DNA of 64,000 nt, taken from positions 9,407,837-9,471,836 of the forward strand of contig CANTUZ010000014.1 of the NCBI GenBank assembly GCA_947846985.1, given 5' to 3'. Below, one piece after another: positions 36,894-48,100 of this stretch (its first letter is position 1; the number at the start of each line of letters is the position of its first letter). The notes under the pieces are model-generated. The model was given only the letters and a program-made list of their open reading frames with translations, did no database searches and was not told the origin of the DNA. This DNA comes from Fratercula arctica. Its lineage: Eukaryota; Chordata; Aves; Charadriiformes; Alcidae. The position numbers and the translations under genes are program-made.

Positions 36894-37137
36894 GTGAGTG
36901 AGGGGATGTGGGGGGGTCCCAGCCCCGCTGTGGGGCAGCCCCCCCCCCAACCCCGCCATGGGGCAGAGCGCCCTGTGGGTCAGACCCCCCCAAACCCCCT
37001 GTGGGTCAGGCCCCCCTTGCCGTGGGTCAGCCCCCCCCCCCCCCCCCAAGCCCGCTATGGGTCAGACCCCGCCGTGGGTCTGCCGCCCCCCCCCTCCCCC
37101 CAACCACTCCACTGCTCTCTCGCGTCATGATTTTCAT

Positions 37138-37143
37138 TTTAAT
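37138..37143 (-). terminator. Possible SLC25A11 poly(A) signal ATTAAA
   Basis: ATTAAA on the minus strand in an A/T patch, about 1.9 kb past the SLC25A11 stop. There is no nearer AATAAA on that strand. Weak support. Confidence 0.3.
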
Positions 37144-37549
37144 TAATTCTTTTATAACGAGGAGTCATTAACGAAGCACTTTGCGGGGCCGTGGGGCACC
37201 CCACAGCAGGGTGTGGGGCCGGAGGGGGGGGGGGTTGGGGGGGGGAGCCCGCTATGGGGCAGAGGTTGGGGGCCTCCTGCCCCACACGTGTCCTTGACAA
37301 TCATTAAAACGCCAAACCCCCCCCCAAAATTTACCTTGGGCTGGTTGGGGGGCAGGGGGGGTGCCACAGGACGCGTGACCCCCCCCCAGGTACTGGGGGA
37401 TATGGGGAGGGATATGGGGCTGCCCCATAGCGGGGGCTGCGCCCCCCCCACCCCCCCCCCCAGGCCCACAAGTTGGGGGGACCCAGGTGTCCAGCCCCAT
37501 GGGGGGGGGGGGGGGGCTGTGATTTGGGGTTGCCCCATAGCAGCGCCCC

Positions 37550-38990
37550 ATAGCTGATGCCAACGGCTTCACCGATCTATAGGGACATGGGGGGCACCCC
37601 ACAGCCCTATCGGGACCCACGGCTGCCCCATAGGGATGTGGGGCTGCCCCATAGCACCCACAGGGACCCAGAGACACCCCATAGGACCGAGAGAGACCCC
37701 ACAGCCCCTACAGGGACCTGCAGCTGCCCCATAGGGATGTGGGGCTGCCCCATAGCACCTACAGAGACCCACGGACACGCAACAGCACTCCATAGGGACA
37801 CCCTACAGCCCCCATGGGGCTGCCCCATAGGGATGTCGGGCCGCCCTATAGCCCCCATAGGGACACCGAGACACCCCATAGGCCCCCACAAGGACCCCCT
37901 ACCAGCCCCCATCGGGCCGTGGGGCTGCCCCATAGCCCCCATAGGGCCACCCTCCAGCTCCCATAGGGACAATAAGACACCCCACAGCCCCTATGGGGCT
38001 ACCCTATAGCCCCCACAGAGCCATGGGGCTGCCCCACAGCCCCCATAGAGACACTCTGCAGCCCTACAGAACCATGGGGCCATCCCACAGCGACACCTTA
38101 CAGCCCCCCCAGAGCCATGGGGCTGCCCCATAGCCCCTATAGAGACACGCTACAGCCCCCCCAGAGCCATGGGGCTGCCCCATAGCCTCTATAGAGACAC
38201 TCTACAGCCCCCCCAGAGCCGTGGGGCTGCCCCATAGCCCCTATAGAGACACTCTACAGCCCCCACAGAGCCATGGGGCTGCCCCATAGCCCCTATAGAC
38301 ACTCTGTAGCCCCCCCAGAGCCATGGGGCTGCCCCACAGCCCCCATAGGGCTACTCTATAGCCCCTATAGAAACAATGAGATACCCCACAGTCCCCATAG
38401 GGACACTCTACAGCTGCCATGGGGCTGCCCCATAGCCCCTCTAGAGACACTCTGCAGCCCCCCCAGAGCCATGGGGCTGCCCCACAGCCCCCATAGGGCT
38501 ACTCTATAGCCCCTGTAGGGACCATGAGACACCCCCAAGCCCCTCTTGGGCCACTCTGCAGCCCCTATAGCGCTATGGGGCTGCCCCATAGGGACCACGA
38601 AACACCCACAAGCCCCTCTTGGGCCACTCTGCAGCCCCTATAGCGCTATGGGGCTGCCCCATAGGGACCACGAAACACCCCACAGGCCCCATAAAGGCTG
38701 CCCCACAGCTGCTATGGGGCCCAGGAGACACCCCCCCCCCAGCCCCCCATAGGGACCACGAGACGTACCCCCCAGGCCCCACAGGACTGCCCCACAGCCC
38801 CCATAGCGCCGTGGGGCACAGCCCCCGTGGGGACCACGAGACACCCCCCCCGCCCCAGCCCCTACAGAGACACACACACACACACACCCCCCCCCCGGCC
38901 CCCATAGGGACCACGAGATGCCCCACAGGCCCCCCGCAGGGCTGTGTGTCCCGTCCCCCCCCCCCACCCGGCCGCTATGGGGCTGCCCCA
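37550..38990. repeat. Degenerate array downstream of SLC25A11
   Basis: GGGGCTGCCCCATAGCCCC, CATAGGGACAC and CAGAGCCATGGGGCTG recur in units of about 45-65 bp. It may be transcribed as the SLC25A11 3' UTR. No coding exon is seen. Confidence 0.85.
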
Positions 38991-39003
38991 CGGCGGCTGT
39001 GGG

Positions 39004-39159
39004 TCAGGGGCTGAGGAAGAGGCGCCGGTACCACTTGTTCATCTGCTCGAGGAAGATGAAGGTCAGCACCGTGTGGGGGCCCAGCCGGGCGTAGTAGGGG
39101 GTGAAGCCCTTCCACAGGCTGAAGAAACCCTCGTAGCGCACCACCTTCATCAGCACGTC
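39004..39159 (-). CDS. SLC25A11: SLC25A11 exon 8 (terminal)
   Basis: Encodes DVLMKVVRYEGFFSLWKGF, TPYYARLGPHTVLTF and IFLEQMNKWYRRLFLSP, with TGA at 39006-39004. Confidence 0.96.
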   Translation of the reverse strand, partial: DVLMKVVRYEGFFSLWKGFTPYYARLGPHTVLTFIFLEQMNKWYRRLFLSP

Positions 39160-42100
39160 CTGGGGGGGGGCACGGGGGGGTCGGGGGGGGGGCCCCAAAA
39201 TTCCAGGAATCGCCCCCAAAATTCAGGGGAAACCCCCCCCCCCCCAAAGTGGGAGGGAAAAACCCCCGAAAGCCAGAGGGAAAAACCCCAAAGTTGGGAC
39301 ACTCCATTCATCAGCGCGTCCTGGGGGGGGGGGGGGGGGCCCCAAAATTCCAGGAATCGCCCCCAAAATTCAGGGGAACCCCCCCCCCCAAAGTGGGAGG
39401 GAAAAACCCCCGAAAGCCAGAGCGAAAAACCCCAAAGTTGGGACACTCCCTTCACCAGCACGTCCTGGGGGGGGGGGGGGGGCCACGGGGGGGGCCCCAA
39501 AATTTGAGCAACCCCCCCCCCAAAATTCAGGGGAACCCCCCCAAAGTGGGAGGAACCCCCCCCCCAGAATTGGGACACCCCCTCCCTAATCATGGCCTGA
39601 GAAGGGGGGGGGGGGGGAAGTCCCAAAATTCAGGGGAACCCCCCCAAAATTAGGACACCCCCTCCCTAATCATGGCCTGGGGGGGGGGGGGTGTCCCAAA
39701 ATTCAGGGGAACCCCCCCCCCAAAATTCGAGCAACCCCCCCAAAGTGGGGGGGAAAACCCCAAAGTTGGGACACCCCCTTCACCAGCACGTCCTGGGGGG
39801 GGGGGGGGGGCCCTAAAAACCAGGGCGGGGGGGGGGGACACCCCCCCCCCAAACCTTTGGGCCCCCCCCCCAAAATGCTGGGAAACTCCCCAAAAAAGGT
39901 GGGGAACCCCCCCCCCCCAAAAAAAAACAACTGCCCCCCCGACACCCCCCCCCCCAAAATCCTGGGGACTCCCCCGAAAAAGCTGGGAAAACACCCCCCC
40001 CCCCCCCCCCCCAAAACCACCGAGGACTCCCCTAAAAATCATGGGCCCCCCCCCCAAAAAGTGAAGGGACCCCCCCTCCCTCCCTCCCCCCCCCCAAAAA
40101 GTGAAGGGACCCCCCCCAAAAAGTGAAGGGACAACCCCCCCCCCCAAAAAATGTGCCCCCCCCCCCTCACCAGCCCGTTGCGATACTCGGGTTTCCCGTT
40201 GATCGTCCGCATGTTCTGGATCCTGGAGGCCCAATTTATGGGTCAAAAACTGGGGGGCGGGGGGGTTGGGCTGTGCCCCCCCCCCCCCGAGAAAAGGCCC
40301 TAATTAAATGGGGGGGGGGGGGTGTGTTAATTAATGAACCCACCGGGTTTTAACGATGTCGACGGGCATGGAGGCGGCGGTGGTGACCAGGCCGCTGATC
40401 ATGCTGGCGCAGAAGTGGCAGAGGATGTCGTCCTTAAAATGGCCTGAAAAAGGGGTTTTTTTTTGGGGGGGGGGGGTCCCCCAAAAATTATAATTTTGAG
40501 GGGGTGTGATTTTTGGGGTGAAATCGGGGGGATTTGGGCTTACCCGAGTCGAGGAGGAACTGCTTGGACTGGGAGTAAGAGGCCAGTTGGGCCGCGTTGA
40601 CCACCACGGCGCGGGCCATGGTGGGGACACAGCCCTGGGGGGGGGGGAAAGGGGGGGGGGGGGGGCACGGTGAGGGGGGGGGCACTGTGGGGACCCCCCC
40701 GAACCCCAAAACCCTCCTCGGACCCTCAAATCCCCCCCAAAACTCCCCGATTCCCCCCAAAATGCAAGGACCCCCCCCCCCACCATCCAGTCCTGAGGGG
40801 TGAAGGGTGCTGCGGGGGGGGGGGGGGGCGGACACAGCCCTGGGGGGGGGAAAAGGGGGGGGGGGGCACGGGGGGGGGGGGGCACTGTGGGGACCCCCCC
40901 CCGAACCCCAAAACCCTCCTCGGACCCTCAAATCCCCCCCAAAACTCCCCGATTCCCCCCAAAATGCAAGGACCCCCCCCCACCATCCAGTTCTGAGGGG
41001 TGAAGGGTGATGGGGGGGCGGGGGGGGGGGCGGACACAGCCCTGGGGGGGGGGGGGCACGGTGAGGGGGGGGGCACTGTGGGGACCCCCCCCCGAACCCC
41101 AAAACCCTCCTCGGACCCCCAAATCCCCCCCAAAACTCCCCGATTCCCCCCAAAATGCAAGGACCCCCCCCCCACCATCCAGTCCGGGGGGGTGAAGGGT
41201 GATGGGGGGGCGGGGGGGGGTGGACACAGCCCGGGGGGGGGGGAAAGGGTGGGGGGCACTGTGGGGACCCCCCCCGAACCCCAAAACCCTCCTCGGACCC
41301 CCAAATCCCCCCCAAAACTCCCCGATTCCCCCCAAAATGCAAGGCCCCCCCCCACCATCCAGTTCTGAGGGGTGAAGGGTGATGGGGGGGCGGGGGGGGG
41401 CGGACACAGCCCTGGGGGGGGGGCACGGTGAGGGGGGGGCACTGTGGGGACCCCCCCCCGAACCCCAAAACCCTCCTCGGACCCCCAAATCCCCCCCAAA
41501 ACTCCCCGATTCCCCCCAAATGCAAGGACCCCCCCCCCACCATCCAGTTCTGAGGGGTGAAGGGTGATGGGGGGGCGGGGGGGGGTGGACACAGCCCGGG
41601 GGGGGGGGAAAGGGGGGGGGGCACTGTGGGGCCCCCCCCCGAACCCCAAAACCCTCCTCAGACCCCCAAATTCCCCCCAAAACTCCCCGATTCCCCCCAA
41701 AATGCAAGGACCCCCCCCCCACCATCCAGTCCTGGGGGGTGAAGGGTGAAGGGGGGGGGCAGACACAGCCCTGGGGGGGGGCACAGTGAGGGGGGGGCGC
41801 TGTGGGGACCCCCCCCCAAAACCCCCCCTTGAACCCCAACCCCCCCCAATCCCCGTGAACCCCCAAATCCCCCCCCCAAATCCAGGGACCTCCCCCCCCC
41901 ACCATCCGCCCCGGGGGGGTCCATAGGGAAAAGGGGGGGGGTCTATGGCGGGGGGTGGATTTGGGGGGGATGTCTATGGGGGGGGTCTACGGGGGGGGGA
42001 TTTGGGGGGAGGTCTATGGGGGGGGTCTATGGGGGGAGGTCTATGGGGGGGATTTGGGGGGTCTATGGGGGGGTGTGTCTATGGGGGGGTCTATGGGGGG

Positions 42101-45100
42101 GTGTGTCTATGGGGGGGTGTGTCTATGGGGGGGTCTATGGGGGGGTGTGTCTATGGGGGGGTGTGTCTATGGGGGGGTCTATGGGGGGGTGTCTATGGGG
42201 GGAGGTCTAGGGGGGGGTCTGGGGGGGGTCGGGGGAGTTGTCTATGGGGGGGGATTTGGGGGGTTGTCTATGGGGGGGGTCTATGGGTGTGTCTATGGGG
42301 GGGGGTGTCTAGGGGGGGGGTCTATGGGGGGGTCTATGGGGGGAGTCTATGGGGGGGGGTCTATGGGGGGGTGTGTCTATGGGGGGTCTATGGGGGGGGT
42401 CTATGGGGGGGGTCTATGGGGGGGTGTGTCTATGGGGGGGGTCTATGGGGGGGTCTATGGGGGGAGTCTATGGGGGGGGGTCTATGGGGGGGTGGGTCTA
42501 TGGGGGGGTCTATGGGGGGAGTCTATGGGGGGGTGTGTCTATGGGGGGGGTGTGTCTATGGGGGGGTGTGTCTATGGGGGGGTCTATGGGGGGGTGATTT
42601 GGGGGGGGGTCTATGGGGGGGTGTGTCTATGGGGGGTCTATGGGTGTGTCTATGGGGGGGTCTATGGGGGGGGTGTCTTTGGGGGGGTCTATGGGGGGGT
42701 CTATGGGGGGTGTGTCTATGGGTGGGTGTCTATGGGGGGGGGTGTCTCTGGGGGGGGGGTTTGGGGGGGGTGATTTGGGGGGGGGTGATTTGGGGGGGGT
42801 TGGGTGCCCCCCGTACCCTCCAGAGGGTGCCGGGCCCCTCCTCCCGCGCCATCCGCAGCAGCGCGTCGAAGACGTTGCGGTACCCGCGGCGCTGGGGGGG
42901 GGGCAGCCTGGGGGGGGCAGGGGACAGCGGGGTGAGAACCCAGCGCCTTGGGGCTCCTCGTACCGACGCCCCGATTGGGGGGGGGGGGAGGGGGGGGAAT
43001 ATTCTTTTGGGGGGAGCCCACACTTTTGGGGGCAACTCAGATTCTTGGGGGGGGGGGGGGGAAGGACCCACCTTATTGAGGGACCCAAATTTGGGGGGGG
43101 GGGGGGGGCAAGATTATTGGGGGGGGCCCAAATCCTTGGGGGGGACCCCCATATTTAAGGGGGGGGGGTCGGGGGGGCCCAAATCAAATTGGGGGGGGGC
43201 CAAGATTATTGGTGGGGGCCCAAATCCTTGGGGGGGACCCCCATATTTAAGGGGGGGGGATCGGGGGGCCCCAAATCAAATTGGGGGGGGGCCAAGATTA
43301 TTGGTGGGGGCCCAAATCCTTGGGGGGGACCCCCATATTTAAGGGGGGGGGGCCGGGGGGGCCCAAATCAAATTGGGGGGGGGCCAAGATTATTGGTGGG
43401 GGCCCAAATCCTTGGGGGGACCCCCATATTTAAGGGGGGGGGATCGGGGGGGCCCAAAATCAAATTGGGGGGGGGCCAAGATTATTGGGGGGGGCCCAAA
43501 TCCTTGGGGGGGACCCCCATATTTAAGGGGGGGGGGTCGGGGGGCCCAAATCAAATTGGGGGGGGCCAAGATTATTGGGGGGGCCCAAATGCTTGGGGGG
43601 GACCCCCATATTTAAGGGGGGGGGGGTCGGGGGGGCCCAAATCAAATTGGGGGGGGGGCCAAGATTATTGGTGGGGGCCCAAATGCTTGGGGGGGGACCC
43701 CCATATTTTAAGGGGGGGGGCATCGGGGGGCCAAATCTTTTTGAGGAGGAATTTCAAATTGGGGGGGGGGGGGGGAAGGGGGGGGGCACAACCCAATTTG
43801 GGGGGGGCCAAGATTATTGGTGGGCCCCCATATTTAAGGGGGGGGGCAGGGTCGGGGGGGCCCAAATCAAATTGGGGGGGGGCCAAAGATTATTGGTGGG
43901 GGCCCAAATCTTTGCAGGGACCCCCATATTTAAGGGGGGGGGGTGTCGGGGGGGCCCAAATCACATTGGGGGGGGGGGCACAACCCAATTTTGGGGGGGG
44001 CAAGATTATTGGTGGGGCCCAAATCCTCGGGGGGACCCCCATATTTAGGGGGGGGGGGGCCCAAATCTTTTTGAGGAGGAATTTCAAATTTGGGGGGGGG
44101 GGACGGGGAGGAAGGTGGGGGCAATTTTTTGGGGGGGGTGGGAACCCCACATTTTTTTTGGGGGGGGGGGGGGCCAAGATTTGCTTGTCCAACTTTTTGG
44201 TCAGGAAGGCCCCAAATTTGTGGGAAATGCCCCAGATTGGGGGGGGGCACCCAAATTTATTTTTTTTTTTTTGGGGGGGGGGGTTTGTTCTCCCAAATTG
44301 GGGTGTTTTTTTGGGGGGGGCCAAGATTTTCTTGTCCAAACTTTTTGGTCAGGAAGGCCCCAAATTTGTGGGAAATGGCCCCAGACTGGGGGGGGGCACC
44401 CAATTTTTTTTTTTTTGGGGGGGGTGGTCCTCCCAAATTGGGGTGTTTTTTTGGGGGGGGGGGGGGGGGGGGGGCCAAGATTTTCTTGTCCAAACTTTTT
44501 GGTCAGGAAGGCCCCAAATTTGTGGGAAATGGCCCCAGATTGGGGGGGGGGGGGCACCCAATTTTTTTTTTTTTTTTTTTTTGGGGGGGGGGGTGTCCTC
44601 CCAAATTGGGGGGTTTTTTTTGGGGGTGGGGGGGGTTCAAGATTTGCTTGTCCAAACTTTTTGGTCAGGAAGGGCCCCGAATTGTGGGAAATGGCCCCCA
44701 GATTGGGGGGGGGCACCAATGTTTTTTTTTTGGGGGGGGGGGGTGTCTCCCAAATTGGGGTGTTTTTTGGGGGGGGGGGGCAAGATTTCTGTCCAAACTT
44801 TTGGTCAAGAAGGCCCCAAATTTGTGGGAAATGGCCCCAGATTGGGGGGGGGGGGCACAATTTTTTTTTTTTTTTGGCGGGGGGGGTGTCTCCCAAATTG
44901 GTTTTTTTTTGGGGGGGGGGGCCAAGATTTGCTTGTCCAAACTTTTTGGTCAGGAAGGCCCGAATTTGCGGGAAATGGCCCCAGATTGGGGGGGGGGGGC
45001 ACCCAATTTTTTTTTTTTTTTTTGGGGGGGGGGTTGTCTCCCAAATTGGGGGGGGGGTGTTTTTTTGGGGGGGGGGGGGTGCCCCCACCTGCCGTCGGCC

Positions 45101-48100
45101 GTCATGCGGATGAGCGCCACCTCGGCGGGGGTCCCCACGAAGGCCCCCGCGGCCCCCGCCGTCATGCCGATGGCCGCCTTGGCCAGGAAGGGGGGGGGGC
45201 TGCCGTCGGCCCCCCCCAGCCGCTCCAGCAGCACACTGTAGATGCCCAGCCGCGTGGTGGTGTAGGTGGCCTGGCGCAGCAGCCCCGCCGACAGCCTGGG
45301 GGGGGGGCACCCCAAAATTGGGGGGGGGGCACCAAAAATATATAGGGGGAGCCCCCCCACCACCCCCCCCGGAGCTCAAACCCAGCCCCAGGGACCCCGA
45401 AACCAGCCCGAAGATCCCCAAAACCACCCCCTGGAGTCCCCCCCCCAGACCCCAAATCCAGCCCCAGGACCCCCAGCCAGGGGGGGCACCCCACAATTGG
45501 GGGGGGGGCACCAAAAACATATGGGGAGCCCCCCCCACACCCCCCCCCAGAAGCCAAACCCAGCCCCAGGGACCCCGAAACCAGCCCCAGGAACCCCCGA
45601 CCCCGGGACACCCCCAGACCCCAAACTGGGACTTGGGACCCCCCCTGAACCCCAAAACCACCCCCAGGACCCCAAAACCAGCCCCAGGACCCCCAGCCTG
45701 GGGGGGCACCCCAAAACTGGGGGGGGGGAACAACAACACACACCAGAAATATATGGGGAGCTCCCCCCCCCCGAACCCAAACCCAGCCCCAGGGACCCCA
45801 AAACCAGCCCCAGGAACCTCCCCCCCCCCCCGACCCTGGGACCCCCCCCCGAACCCCAAAACCACCCCCTGGAGTGCCCCCCCCCCCAGACCCCAAATCC
45901 AGCCCCAGGACCCCCAGCCAGGGGGGGGCACCCCAAAATTGGGGGGGGGGGGGAACGACACACACCAGAAATATATGGGGAGCCCCCCCCCCCCCCCCCC
46001 CCCCCCCACCCCCCCCCCGGAACCCAAACCCAGCCCCAGGAACCTCCCCCCGACCCCAGGACCCCCCCCCCCAGACCCCAAAACCACCCCCTGGACCCCC
46101 CCCGGACCCCAAAATTTGACTCAGGACCCCCCCCCCGACCCCCAAAACCACCCCCTGGACCCCAAAACCACCCCCAGGACCCCCAGCCTGGGGGGGGCAC
46201 CCCAAAACTGGGGGGGGGGGGGGAACAACAACACACACCAGAAATATATGGGGAGCTCCCCCCCCCCCGAACCCAAACCCAGCCCCAGGGACCCTGAAAC
46301 CAGCCCAAAGACCCCCAAAACCAGCCCCAGGAACCTCCCCCCCCCCCCACTGACCCCAGGACCCCCCCCCCCAGGACCCCCTGGAGTCCCCCCCCCACTG
46401 ACCCTGGGACCCCCCCCCAGATCCCAAAACCAGCCCCAAGAGCCCCCCCCAGACCCCAAAATTCGACTCAGGACCCCCCCCCCCGAACCCCAAAACCACC
46501 CCCAGGACCCCCAGCCGGGGGGGGCACCCCAAAATTGGGGGGGGGGGGGCACCAAAAATATATGGGGAGCCCCCCCCCCGGAATCCAAACCCAGCCCCAG
46601 GGACCCCGAAACCAGCCCAAAGATCCCCAAAACCAGCCCCAGGAACCTCCCCCCCCCCCCCCACTGACCCTGGAGGACCCCCCCCCAGACCCCAAATCCA
46701 GCCCCAAGAGCCCCCCCCAGACCCCAAAATTCTACTCAGGACCCCCCCCCCGAACCCAAAACCACCTCCTGGAGCCCCCCCCCACTGCCCTGGGACCCCC
46801 CTGACCCCAAAGTGGGACTCGGGACCCCCCCCGAACCCCAAAATCCGCCCCAAGAGCCCCCCCCCCAGACCCGAAAACCACCCCCCGAACCCCAAAACCA
46901 GCCCCAAGAGCCCCCCCCCCCGGACCCCAAAATTTGACTCAGGACCCCCCCCCCCGACCCCCAAAACCACCCCCAGGACCCCCAGCCGGGGGGGGGCACC
47001 CCAAAATTGGGGGGGGGGAACGACAACACACACCAGAAATATATGGGGAGCCCCCCCCCCGCCCCCCCGAACCCAAACCCAGCCCCAGGGACCCCAAAAC
47101 CAGCCCCAGGACCCCCCCTGGACCCCCCCCATCAGCCCCTGGCCCCCCCCAGACCCCAAAACCGTCTCAGGACCCCCCGAACCCCAATGTTGTCCCCAGG
47201 GCCCCCCCCCCAAGATGAGCCTCAGGGACTCCCTGAACCCCAAACCCAGCCCCACGCCCCTGGGGGGGGGGGGGGCCCGGGGGGGGGGTCCCAGGGGGGG
47301 CCAGGTGACCCTGGGTGACCCCCAAGGAGGGGGGGGGGGGGCGGTTCAGGGGCATTTTGGGGGGGTCCCCGGGGGGGGGAGGGGCTCAGATGACCCCAAA
47401 GGGGTCGGGGTCGAGTCACCCCAGGAGGTTTTGGGGGGGGGGGGGGGGTTGGGATTTTTGGGGGGGGGTGTTTTGGGGTGCCCGGGGGGGTCCAGGTGAC
47501 CCTGAGGGGGGGTTTTTGGGGGGGGGGCCCTGGGGGGGCCCAGGTGACCCTGGGTGACCCCAAGGGGGGGGGGGGGGCAGTGAGTGACCCCCAGGAGCAT
47601 CCCCAGGGGGTTCTTGGGGGGGGGAAGGTTGGATTTCTTGGGGGGGGGGGGGGGGTTGGGGTGCCCCGGGGGGGTCCAGGTGACCCTGAGGGGGGGTTTG
47701 GGGGGGGGGCCCAGGTGACCCCAAGGGGGGGGGGCAGAGTGATGATGACCCCCAGGAAGCATCCCCGGGGGTTTTTGCAGGGGGGAGTTTGGGGGGGTCC
47801 CAGAGGGTGGAGGTTTTTGGGGGCTGGGGGGGTGTCTGTCGGGGGGGGCTGGGGGGGGGGTCTGTCGGGGGGGCTGTTGAGGTGCTGGGGGGGGGCCGTC
47901 GGGGGGGCTGTGGGGGGGGCTGTCGGGGGAGGCTGGGGGGGGGCTGTTGGGAGGGGGCCTGTCAGGAGGGGCTGTGGGGGGGTCTGTCGGGGGGGGCCTG
48001 TGGGGGGGCTGTTGGGGGGGGACGCTCGGGGGGGCTGTGGGGGGGGCTGTCGGGGGGGGGGCTGTCGAGGTGCTGGGGGGGGTCTGTTGGGGGGGGGCGT

